NCBI RefSeq assembly: GCF_900115955.1
Contig: NZ_FOYL01000002.1
Span: forward strand, 1,116,001 to 1,180,000
Length of the DNA stretch: 64,000 bases
Direction of reading: 5' to 3'
DNA from: Lentzea waywayandensis
Lineage (GTDB): Bacteria; Actinomycetota; Actinomycetes; Mycobacteriales; Pseudonocardiaceae
The notes under the pieces are model-generated. The model was not told the origin of the DNA. It saw only the letters and a program-made list of their open reading frames with translations, and did not search any database. The translations under genes were made by a program, and so were the position numbers. Shown piece by piece: positions 29,484 through 37,286 of this stretch (the stretch's first letter is position 1; the number at the start of each line of letters is the position of its first letter).

Positions 29484-30447
29484 GCCTGGAGTCGGCATCG
29501 AACTGAGCCACGTCACCAAGCTGTACGCGGGCCAGCAGCAGGCCGCCGTCGAGGACTTCTCGCTGTCGGTCCACCCCGGCGAGCTGGTCATGTTCGTCGG
29601 CCCGTCCGGCTGCGGCAAGACCACGACGATGAAGATGATCAACCGGATCATCGAGCCGTCCTCGGGGTCGATCACGATCGACGGCCAGGACGTGCTGTCG
29701 TTGGACCCCAACGAACTGCGCCGCCACATCGGGTACGTGATCCAGCAGATCGGCCTGTTCCCGCACATGACGATCGCGGAGAACATCGCCACCGTGCCGA
29801 AGCTCCTCGGCTGGTCCAAGGAGCGCACGAACGACCGCGTCGACGAGCTGTTGCGGACCGTCCAGCTCGATCCCGCGGTGTTCGCCCACCGCTACCCCAA
29901 GCAGCTCTCGGGCGGGCAGCAGCAACGCGTCGGTGTCGCACGGGCGTTGGCCGCCGACCCGCCGGTGATGCTGATGGACGAACCGTTCGGCGCCACCGAC
30001 CCGATCACCCGGCAGAAGCTCCAGGCCGAGTTCCTCAAGCTGCAGGCCGACATCGGCAAGACGATCATCTTCGTCACGCACGACTTCGACGAGGCCATCC
30101 GGCTCGGCGACCGGATCGCGGTACTGAGCGAACGCAGCCAGATCGAGCAGTTCGACACGCCCGCGAACATCCTCGCCAACCCCGCCAACGACTACGTGTC
30201 GAGCTTCATCGGCCACGGCGCGGGCCTCATGCGGCTCGCCCTGATCCCGATCGGCGACGTCGAGCTCGACGCACCGGACTCGACCGCGCCGGCGGTCGAC
30301 GCGGACGCCTCGCTGCGGGACGCGCTGGACCTGCTGATGGTCACGGGAGCGGAGCGGGTGAACGTGTCCGGAGGCGGCGGGTCGTTGACCCACGCGAGGA
30401 TCTCGGCCGCGCTGAGCAAGGCCAGGCAGCCGGTGGAGGCGTCATGA
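29476..30447 (+). CDS. Quaternary-amine-type ABC importer ATP-binding protein
   Basis: A 323-residue ATPase from GTG 29476. Walker A is GPSGCGKTT (~40), the Q-loop YVIQQIGLFPHMT, signature LSGGQQQRVGVARA (~135), Walker B VMLMDEPFGATDP (~158), H-loop IIFVTHD. Q-loop and signature match OpuCA/ProV enzymes. The C-terminal ~80 residues (SLRDALDLLMVTGAERV) are a shortened CBS-like regulatory region rather than the full tandem CBS pair of OpuCA. Overlaps both neighbouring permease genes. Confidence 0.93.
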   Translation: MSEPGVGIELSHVTKLYAGQQQAAVEDFSLSVHPGELVMFVGPSGCGKTTTMKMINRIIEPSSGSITIDGQDVLSLDPNELRRHIGYVIQQIGLFPHMTIAENIATVPKLLGWSKERTNDRVDELLRTVQLDPAVFAHRYPKQLSGGQQQRVGVARALAADPPVMLMDEPFGATDPITRQKLQAEFLKLQADIGKTIIFVTHDFDEAIRLGDRIAVLSERSQIEQFDTPANILANPANDYVSSFIGHGAGLMRLALIPIGDVELDAPDSTAPAVDADASLRDALDLLMVTGAERVNVSGGGGSLTHARISAALSKARQPVEAS

Positions 30448-31262
30448 GCACCCGGCCCTCGGCCTCGCGCAAACCCGCCGCCGCACCCCAACCCGCCGCC
30501 GCACCTCAACCCACGGCCGCACCCCAACCCACCACCGCACCCCGGCTCTCCCTGCGCCGGTTCGCGACCCCGCTGGCCGTGGCCGGAGCCCTGGCCGTCC
30601 TGTTCCTCTGGCTCAACACCCTGACGCTCGACTCGATCGAGCAGCGCACGCTCAACACGAGCTACCTCCTCGACCGCACGCAGGAACACCTGATCCTCAC
30701 CGTCGTCTCGTCCGCCCTGGTCGCACTGCTCGCCATCCCGGCGGGAATCGCCGCCTACCGAGTCCGGTCGAAGGCCGTGCGGGCGTTCGTGATCGCCCTG
30801 GGCAACATCGGCCAGGCCACGCCCGCGGTCGGTGTGGTGATCCTGCTGGCGATCGTGTGGCAGACGGGCTTCTACACCGCCCTGATCTCGCTGGTCGCCT
30901 ACTGCTTCCTGCCCGTGCTGCGCAACACCCTGACCGGCCTCGAACAGGTCGACCACGCCACCCGCGAGGCCGCCAGGGGCATGGGCATGACCCCGCGCCA
31001 GGTCCTCTGGCGCATCGAGCTTCCGCTGGCCTCACCGGTGATCCTGGCCGGGCTGCGGACCGCTCTCGTGTTCTCCGTCGGTGTCGCGACCATCGCGACG
31101 TTCATCAACGCAGGCGGCCTCGGCGACATGATCGTCAACGGCCTGAAGCTCCAGCGCTACCCCGTGATCGTCGTCGGCGCCGTGCTCGTCGCCGCGATCG
31201 CCGTCCTCATCGACTGGGCCGCCGGTCTCGTCGAGGACCTCGTCCGCCCCCGCGGTCTTTGA
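30444..31262 (+). CDS. Quaternary-amine-type ABC importer permease 2
   Basis: A 272-residue permease starting with an ATGA overlap at 30444. An N-terminal low-complexity tail of Ala/Pro/Gln/Thr repeats (about 8-32) precedes five to six membrane helices. The EAA-type loop is EAARGMGMTPRQVLWRIELP, and the C-terminal LGDMIVNGLKLQRYPVIVVG resembles OpuCD. With the permease at 28830 it should form the heteromeric channel. The Ala-Pro tail is absent from typical relatives and is encoded by an 18-bp tandem repeat. Confidence 0.9.
   Translation: MSTRPSASRKPAAAPQPAAAPQPTAAPQPTTAPRLSLRRFATPLAVAGALAVLFLWLNTLTLDSIEQRTLNTSYLLDRTQEHLILTVVSSALVALLAIPAGIAAYRVRSKAVRAFVIALGNIGQATPAVGVVILLAIVWQTGFYTALISLVAYCFLPVLRNTLTGLEQVDHATREAARGMGMTPRQVLWRIELPLASPVILAGLRTALVFSVGVATIATFINAGGLGDMIVNGLKLQRYPVIVVGAVLVAAIAVLIDWAAGLVEDLVRPRGL
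30477..30545 (+). repeat. 18-bp tandem repeat coding for Ala-Pro-Gln tail
   Basis: About four imperfect copies of a unit like GCCGCACCCCAACCCGCC at the start of the second permease gene give the repeating AAPQP peptide. Copy number is likely to vary between strains by slippage. Confidence 0.6.
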
Positions 31263-31290
31263 AACACACCTCCGCCGTAAGGAACATTCC

Positions 31291-32211
31291 ATGTACAAGC
31301 GCGCCCTCGTCGGCGTGCTGGCCCTCGGGCTGGCCGCCTGTTCGAGCTCCCCGTCCGCCGACACCGCCGCGAAGACCAGTGATCTCGCGGGCCTGTCCGG
31401 CCAGATCGGCTCGAAGGACTTCGCCGAGCAGTACGTCCTCGCCCACCTCACCACCAAGCTGCTCAACGCACACGGCGCGACGCTGGAGGCCAACACGAAG
31501 CTGGTCGGTTCGGCGAACGTGCGGCAGGCGTTGGAGAACAAGCAGTTCGTGGGCTACTGGGAGTACACCGGCACGTCCTGGATCACCTACAACAAGCAGA
31601 CGCAGCCGATCAAGACCGAGCAGGAGCAGTTCGACGCGGTGAAGAAGGCCGACGAGGCCAAGAGCATCGCGTGGGTCGCGCCCGCGCCGTTCAACAACAC
31701 CTACACCTTCGCGATCCGCAACGAGAAGGCGAAGGAACTCAACGTCACGAAGATGAGCGACATCGCCAAACTCCCCGCGAACGAGCGGACGTTCTGCATC
31801 GAGAGCGAGTTCTCCACGCGCGACGACGGCTGGCCCGGCGTCTCGAAGACCTACAGCTTCGACGCGCCCAAGGACAACGTGAAGCTGCTCGACACCGGCG
31901 TCATCTACACCGCGACCAAGGACGGCAAGGACTGCAACTTCGGCGAGGTGTTCGCCACCGACGGCCGCATCGCCGCGCTCGGGCTGACCGTGCTCCAGGA
32001 CGACAAGGCGTTCTTCCCGATCTACCAGGGCGGTTTCACGCTGCAGGCCGACGTGCTCAAGAGCCACCCGAAGATCGCGGACGTGCTCAAGCCGATGGCG
32101 GACAAGCTGACCACCGAGGAGATGCAGAAGCTCAACGCCAAGGTCGACGTCGACGGTGACGAGCCGGACGAGGTCGCGCAGGAGTGGCTGACCGCGCAGG
32201 GGCTGATCTGA
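31291..32211 (+). CDS. Substrate-binding lipoprotein of the quaternary-amine importer
   Basis: A 306-residue lipoprotein with lipobox LGLAAC (Cys17). The mature part is an OpuAC/ProX-type binding domain: GQIGSKDFAEQYVLAHLTTK at the start, GYWEYTGTSW near residue 90, FCIESEFSTRDDGWPG near 170, and DTGVIYTATKDG. The family binds choline, betaine, carnitine or ergothioneine in an aromatic box; W and Y residues here fit that. Its stop shares one base with the ATG of the Fae-like gene (TGATG), so importer and enzymes are clearly one operon. Confidence 0.92.
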   Translation: MYKRALVGVLALGLAACSSSPSADTAAKTSDLAGLSGQIGSKDFAEQYVLAHLTTKLLNAHGATLEANTKLVGSANVRQALENKQFVGYWEYTGTSWITYNKQTQPIKTEQEQFDAVKKADEAKSIAWVAPAPFNNTYTFAIRNEKAKELNVTKMSDIAKLPANERTFCIESEFSTRDDGWPGVSKTYSFDAPKDNVKLLDTGVIYTATKDGKDCNFGEVFATDGRIAALGLTVLQDDKAFFPIYQGGFTLQADVLKSHPKIADVLKPMADKLTTEEMQKLNAKVDVDGDEPDEVAQEWLTAQGLI

Positions 32212-32711
32212 TGCAGATCGGAGAGAGCTTCGTCGGCGAAGGCGTCAACGCCGCCCACATCAACACGGTTCTGGGCCATCGCGAAGGACCGGCGGGCACC
32301 GCGTGGGCAACGGCTCTGGCCACACCGTCAGCGGGTCACGTCCCGTTCGTCGCGGTCCTGCGGCCTTCGTTGCCGGTCAAGCCGATGACGTTGTTCGTCA
32401 CCAAGGCCGCGCCCGCGAACGACGACCACGGGCTGCTGATCTGGGGTCCCGCGCAGGCCGGCGTCGCCGCCGGTGTCGCCGACGCGATCGCCGAGGGCAG
32501 CGTCTCGGAACCGGACACCTCGACGCACGTGCTGATCGCGGCGGTATGGGTCAATCCCGGCGCCGACGACGCGGACACCGTGTACCGCAACAACCGTGAG
32601 GCCACGCGGACCGCGCTGGCCAACGGAGCGCAGGACCTGCCGCTTCTCAAGGACGTGCTGGCGGCCTCCCCGAGCAACCCCTTCTACACGCCCCCAGAGG
32701 AGAGAGCGTGA
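32211..32711 (+). CDS. fae: Formaldehyde-activating enzyme (Fae) homologue
   Basis: A 166-residue protein, full length for Fae. The N-terminus IGESFVGEGVNAAHINTVLG carries the catalytic His (His15 here) in the family motif, and GPAQAGVAAGVADAIAEG matches the second conserved block. A YRNNREATRTAL segment fits the C-terminal helix. Known Fae condenses formaldehyde with tetrahydromethanopterin. Actinomycetes are not known to make that cofactor, so the carrier may differ here or the enzyme may act on another aldehyde/amine pair. One-base overlap upstream and 4-base overlap downstream place it in the middle of the operon. Confidence 0.9.
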   Translation: MQIGESFVGEGVNAAHINTVLGHREGPAGTAWATALATPSAGHVPFVAVLRPSLPVKPMTLFVTKAAPANDDHGLLIWGPAQAGVAAGVADAIAEGSVSEPDTSTHVLIAAVWVNPGADDADTVYRNNREATRTALANGAQDLPLLKDVLAASPSNPFYTPPEERA

Positions 32712-33601
32712 GTCTCACCGTCGGTTTCATCGGCCTGGGCAGCATGGGGTCCGGCATGACCCGCAACCTGCAGAAGGCCGGGTTCTCCCTGGTGGTCAAC
32801 GACATCCGCCGCGAGTCGGCGGACGAGCTGATCGACGGTGGCGCCAAGTGGGCGGACACGCCCGCCGAGGTCGCCGCCGACAGCGACCTCGTGATCACCA
32901 TGCTGCCCACGCCCAAGCACGTGCACGAGGTCATGAACGGCCAGGCCGGTGTGCTCGCCGGAATGGTGCCCAGCGGCACGTGGATCGACATGTCCACTTC
33001 GGTGCCCGAGGTGGCCGACGAGATCCGCAAGAAGAACCCCGGCCTGCACGTGCTGGACGCGCCGGTCAGCGGCATGTCCGTGGGCGCCGCGAACGGCACG
33101 TTGCAGATCTTCGTCGGCGGCGATCCCGATGACGTGAACCGCCTCCGGCCTGTGTTTGACGCCATGGGAGACCGGGAACGCATCCTGCACGTCGGCGCAC
33201 ACGGTGCGGGCTACACCGTGAAGCTGATGCTGAACCAACTGTGGTTCTCGCACCTGGTCGCGACGGCCGAGGTGCTGGCGATCGGCGTGAAGGCGGGTGT
33301 CGAGCTGGGTGTGCTGCGCAACGCGCTCGTCAACAGCCCTGCCCAGAGCAACTTCGTGGAACACGACGTGCTGTCCGTGCTGGACCACGGTGACTACGAC
33401 GAGGGCTTCGCGATCGCGCTGGCGTGCAAGGACCTCGGCCTGTCGACCGATCTCGCGGCGTCCGTCGGAGTGCCCGCCGAGCTGTCCGCGCTCGTCGAGC
33501 AGATCTTCCGCCGTGCCCGCGCCAGCTACGGCGACCGGGCCGGCGAGATGACCCCGATGAAGCTCTACGAGGACCTCGTCGGGGTCGACCTGAGGCTGTG
33601 A
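32708..33601 (+). CDS. 3-hydroxyisobutyrate dehydrogenase-family oxidoreductase
   Basis: A 297-residue beta-hydroxyacid dehydrogenase. The N-terminal Rossmann domain has VGFIGLGSMGSGM, the substrate-binding signature is LDAPVSGMSVGA, and the catalytic Lys lies in GYTVKLMLNQLW (~172). The all-helical C-terminal domain is complete. Substrates in the family include 3-hydroxyisobutyrate, tartronate semialdehyde, 2-hydroxy-3-oxoadipate and glyoxylate; the specific one cannot be told. ATGA-type overlap with the Fae gene, and only 11 bp to the aldehyde dehydrogenase gene. Confidence 0.9.
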   Translation: MSLTVGFIGLGSMGSGMTRNLQKAGFSLVVNDIRRESADELIDGGAKWADTPAEVAADSDLVITMLPTPKHVHEVMNGQAGVLAGMVPSGTWIDMSTSVPEVADEIRKKNPGLHVLDAPVSGMSVGAANGTLQIFVGGDPDDVNRLRPVFDAMGDRERILHVGAHGAGYTVKLMLNQLWFSHLVATAEVLAIGVKAGVELGVLRNALVNSPAQSNFVEHDVLSVLDHGDYDEGFAIALACKDLGLSTDLAASVGVPAELSALVEQIFRRARASYGDRAGEMTPMKLYEDLVGVDLRL

Positions 33602-33612
33602 GGGGACACGCC

Positions 33613-35025
33613 ATGCTCACCAAGTTGTACATCGACGGCAAGTGGCTCGATTCGAGCGACGGCCGCACGTTCGAGGTGCTGGATCCGTCCACAGAGGAGG
33701 TTCTGGCGCAGGTCGCCGAAGCCACGCCTCAAGATGGCGTGAAAGCACTCGATGCCGCCGTCGCCGCTCAGGCCGCGTGGGGCAGGACCGCTCCACGGGT
33801 GCGGGCCGAGATCCTGCGCAAGGCCTTCGAGCTGGTGACCGCGCGGACCGAGGAGTTCGCGCGGCTCATCACCTCGGAGATGGGCAAGCCGCTGGCCGAG
33901 TCACGGGCCGAGGTCGCGTACGGCGCGGAGTTCCTGCGGTGGTTCTCGGAGGAGGCGCCGCGGATCTCCGGCCGGTTCACGACCGCGCCGGACGGCCGCA
34001 ACCGCCTGGTCACGGTGAAACGACCGGTCGGGCCGTGCCTGTTCGTGACACCGTGGAACTTCCCGCTCGCCATGGCCACCCGCAAGATCGCCCCGGCGAT
34101 CGCGGCGGGCTGCACCATGGTGCTCAAGCCCGCCGAGCTCACCCCGTTGACGGCGTTGCTGTTCGCCGAGGTGCTGGCCGAGGCCGGACTTCCGGCGGGC
34201 GTGCTCAACGTGATCACCACGACCGATCCGGGCGCGGTCACCGGCCCGCTGCTCACCGATCCGCGGCTGCGCAAGCTGTCGTTCACCGGGTCGACGGCCG
34301 TCGGCAAGAAGCTGATCGCGCAGTCCGCCGACCAGGTGCTGCGGGTCTCGATGGAACTGGGCGGCAACGCACCGTTCCTCGTCTTCGCCGACGCCGACAT
34401 CGACGCGGCGGCTGACGGAGCGGTGCTGGCCAAGCTGCGCAACGGCGGCGAGGCCTGCGTGGCGGCGAACCGGTTCCTGGTGCATTCCTCGGTCGCCGGG
34501 GAGTTCACGGCGAAGCTGGCCGAACGCATGAAGGACTACCCGCTCGGACCGCTGGTCGACGCCAAGACCCGCGCGAAGGTGACCGAACTGGTCGACGACG
34601 CCCTGGACCACGGGGCTCAGCTCGCACTCGGCGGAGTCGCGTTGGAGGGCAAGGGTTTCTTCTACGAGGCGACCGTGCTCACCGACGTGCCCGCCGACGC
34701 CCGCCTGCTGAAGGAGGAGATCTTCGGGCCGGTCGCGCCGATCGTCACGTTCGAGACCGAGGAAGAAGCGGTCCGGCTGGCCAACGCCACCGAGTACGGC
34801 CTGGTGTGCTTCGCCTACACCCGTGACCTCGATCGAGGTCTGCGGCTCGCCGAGTCCCTGGAGACCGGGATGCTCGGCCTCAACACGGGAATCGTGTCGA
34901 ACCCCGCCGCGCCGTTCGGCGGGGTCAAGCACTCGGGCATCGGCCGCGAAGGCGGCGCCGAGGGCATCGAGGAGTACCTCGAAACCACTTATGTCGCTGT
35001 GTCCGACCCGTTTGGGAGCATCTGA
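33613..35025 (+). CDS. Aldehyde dehydrogenase (succinate-semialdehyde dehydrogenase-like)
   Basis: A 470-residue NAD(P)-dependent aldehyde dehydrogenase. It has the FVTPWNFPLAMATRKIAPA motif, the general base in VSMELGGNAPF, the catalytic Cys in NGGEACVAANRF (~283) and the C-terminal PFGGVKHSGIGREGG. The GGEAC form of the active site and GIGREGG tail are typical of GabD-type enzymes. ATG 33613 has GAGGGG upstream. The stop shares one base with the next ATG. It probably oxidises an aldehyde produced from the imported compound. Confidence 0.93.
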   Translation: MLTKLYIDGKWLDSSDGRTFEVLDPSTEEVLAQVAEATPQDGVKALDAAVAAQAAWGRTAPRVRAEILRKAFELVTARTEEFARLITSEMGKPLAESRAEVAYGAEFLRWFSEEAPRISGRFTTAPDGRNRLVTVKRPVGPCLFVTPWNFPLAMATRKIAPAIAAGCTMVLKPAELTPLTALLFAEVLAEAGLPAGVLNVITTTDPGAVTGPLLTDPRLRKLSFTGSTAVGKKLIAQSADQVLRVSMELGGNAPFLVFADADIDAAADGAVLAKLRNGGEACVAANRFLVHSSVAGEFTAKLAERMKDYPLGPLVDAKTRAKVTELVDDALDHGAQLALGGVALEGKGFFYEATVLTDVPADARLLKEEIFGPVAPIVTFETEEEAVRLANATEYGLVCFAYTRDLDRGLRLAESLETGMLGLNTGIVSNPAAPFGGVKHSGIGREGGAEGIEEYLETTYVAVSDPFGSI

Positions 35026-35792
35026 TGGACTTCGGGTTGGACCTGTTCTCCCTCAAGGGGAAGAACGCGATCGTCACCGGCGGCAACACGGGGCTGGGCC
35101 AGGCGTTCGCGCTCGGCCTGGCCGCCGCCGGGGCCGACGTGTTCGTGCCGAGCCTGGTGTCCGACGACGGCGAGACGCAGAAACTCGTGGAAGCGCAAGG
35201 ACAGCGGTTCGCCGAGATGACCGCCGACATCACGGCACCGGGCGCGTGCGCGTCCGTTGTGGACGCGTGCTTCGAGCAGTTCGGATCCGTCGACATCGTC
35301 GTCAACTCGGCCGGCATCAGCCTGCTCGACGACGTGGAGAACTTCGACCGCGCCAAGTGGGACCCGATGATCGCGATCAACCTGACCGCGGCCTTCGAAC
35401 TGGCCCACGAGGCGACCAGGTACATGATCCCGCAGCGGTCCGGGAAGATCATCAACATCGCGTCGCTGTTCTCGTTCCTGGGCGGCCGCCAGTCCCCCGC
35501 CTACGCCGCGACCAAGCACGGCATCGCCGGGTTCACCAAGGCCTACTGCGACGAGCTGGCACAGCACAACATCCAGGTCAACGCGCTGGCGCCGGGTTAC
35601 TTCGCCACGAAGATCACCGAGGCCACCCGGTCCGATCCCGAGACCAACCAGCGCGTGATCGACCACATCCCGGCCGGTCGCTGGGGCGATCCGAGCGACC
35701 TCATGGGCGCGCTGGTGTTCCTCGCCTGCCGCGCCTCCGACTACGTCAACGGCCACACGCTGGTGGTCGACGGCGGATACCTCGTTCGCTGA
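35025..35792 (+). CDS. Short-chain dehydrogenase/reductase (KduD-like)
   Basis: A 255-residue classical SDR. The cofactor motif is TGGNTGLGQAF, NSAG is present at NAG position, the catalytic Ser lies in NIASLFSF, the Tyr/Lys pair in YAATKHG, and the C-terminal VVDGGY closes the fold. Best resemblance is to gluconate 5-dehydrogenase/2-deoxygluconate 3-dehydrogenase types, which oxidise a secondary alcohol on a polyol or sugar acid. One-base overlap with the preceding gene. Confidence 0.92.
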   Translation: MDFGLDLFSLKGKNAIVTGGNTGLGQAFALGLAAAGADVFVPSLVSDDGETQKLVEAQGQRFAEMTADITAPGACASVVDACFEQFGSVDIVVNSAGISLLDDVENFDRAKWDPMIAINLTAAFELAHEATRYMIPQRSGKIINIASLFSFLGGRQSPAYAATKHGIAGFTKAYCDELAQHNIQVNALAPGYFATKITEATRSDPETNQRVIDHIPAGRWGDPSDLMGALVFLACRASDYVNGHTLVVDGGYLVR

Positions 35793-35810
35793 CTCTCTGA
35801 AGGCAGAGCC

Positions 35811-37286
35811 ATGTTTCCTGCACCGCCGCCCTCCGTCCCCTCCGCCTCCGACCTGAGCCGCGAGCAGATCGTCGCCGGGCTCACCGACCTGCTCGGCTCC
35901 GAAAAGGTCGACACCGACGAGCACGAACTGCGGGACGCGAGCGTCGACAGGTTCCGCAAGTACACCTCCGTGCACGGCATCTTCACCGGCCCGATCCCGG
36001 CCGCGATCGTGAAGCCTTCGACCACCGACGAGGTCTCGAAGGTGCTGGCGTTCGCCAACGACCACCGGATCAACGTCGTCCCGCGCACCGGCCGCACCGC
36101 GACCGAGGGCGGGCTGGAGACGTTGGTGGAGAACACCGTCGTGCTCGACGGTTCCACAATGGACGCCATCGTCCGGATCGACCCGGTGAACATGATGGTC
36201 ACCGCGCAGTGCGGCGTTCCGTTGCAGCAGCTGGAGGACGCGCTGCGCGAACGGGGACTGACGACCGGCCACTCGCCGCAGTCCAAGCCGCTCGCGCAGA
36301 TGGGCGGCCTGGTCGCGACCCGGTCGATCGGCCAGTTCTCCACGCTGTACGGCGGGATCGAGGACATGGTCGTGGGCCTGGAGGCGGTGTTCCCGGACGG
36401 CACGGTCACCCGGATCAAGAACGTCCCGCGCCGCGCGGCCGGCCCGGACATCCGGCACGTCGTGATCGGCAACGAGGGCGCGCTGTGCGTGATCACCGAG
36501 GTCACCGTGAAGCTGTTCCGCTACCAGCCGGAGCACAACCACTACTTCGGCTTCCTCACCGACGACTTCGGTGACGCGGTCGAGAGGCTGCGGACGTTGA
36601 TCACCGATGGCTACCGGCCGAGCGTGTGCCGTGTCTACTCGCCCGAGGACGCGAACCAGCACTTCAGCCACTTCTCGAACGACAAGAACGTCGTCGTGCT
36701 CGTCGCGGAGGGCCCCGAGGGCATCGCGCGCGCCACCGCCGAGGCGATCGAGAAGACGTTCGCGGGCACCGAGGCCGTCGACCCGAAGCTGATCGTCGAG
36801 TGGTTCGACAACCTCAACTGGGGCCAGGACAAGATCGACGCCGAGAAGCGCGCGATGCTGGAGACGCGGCACCTCGGCTACACCACCGAGGTCTCGGTCG
36901 ACTGGTCCAACGTCACGCCGCTGTACGACGCGATCATGAACCGGGTGCGGACCGAGTTCCCGCGCTTCGCCGACCTCACGATGCTCGGCGCGCACTCGTC
37001 GCACAGCTACCAGACCGGCACGAACCTCTACTTCGTCTACGACTACGACATCACCTGCGAGCCGGAGCAGGAGATCACCGAGTACCACATCCCACTCAAC
37101 GCGATCATCGTCGAGGAGTCGCTGCGGCTGGGCGGTTCGATGGTGCACCACCACGGTATCGGCAAGTACCGCACGCCGTGGACGCGCGCGGAGCACGGGA
37201 GCGCCTACCACCTCCTGGAGGTGCTCAAGCGCGGCTTCGACCCGAACGGGATCATGAACGCCGGCACGATCTTCCCGGTGTCATGA
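35811..37286 (+). CDS. FAD-linked oxidase, alkyl-DHAP-synthase-like (VAO family)
   Basis: A 491-residue flavoprotein. The FAD-binding PCMH domain (about 55-235) has PAAIVKPSTTDEVSKVLAFA, then PRTGRTATEGG and the AGPS-like block ATRSIGQFSTLYGGIEDMV. A C-terminal FAD-oxidase domain (about 250-490) contains VHHHGIGKYRTPW, whose His pair resembles the active-site His motif of alkylglycerone-phosphate synthase, and ends PNGIMNAGTIF. No peroxisomal or signal sequence. In a bacterial catabolic operon it more likely acts as a 2-hydroxyacid or glycerol-phosphate-type dehydrogenase. ATGA overlap with the kinase gene. Confidence 0.88.
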   Translation: MFPAPPPSVPSASDLSREQIVAGLTDLLGSEKVDTDEHELRDASVDRFRKYTSVHGIFTGPIPAAIVKPSTTDEVSKVLAFANDHRINVVPRTGRTATEGGLETLVENTVVLDGSTMDAIVRIDPVNMMVTAQCGVPLQQLEDALRERGLTTGHSPQSKPLAQMGGLVATRSIGQFSTLYGGIEDMVVGLEAVFPDGTVTRIKNVPRRAAGPDIRHVVIGNEGALCVITEVTVKLFRYQPEHNHYFGFLTDDFGDAVERLRTLITDGYRPSVCRVYSPEDANQHFSHFSNDKNVVVLVAEGPEGIARATAEAIEKTFAGTEAVDPKLIVEWFDNLNWGQDKIDAEKRAMLETRHLGYTTEVSVDWSNVTPLYDAIMNRVRTEFPRFADLTMLGAHSSHSYQTGTNLYFVYDYDITCEPEQEITEYHIPLNAIIVEESLRLGGSMVHHHGIGKYRTPWTRAEHGSAYHLLEVLKRGFDPNGIMNAGTIFPVS

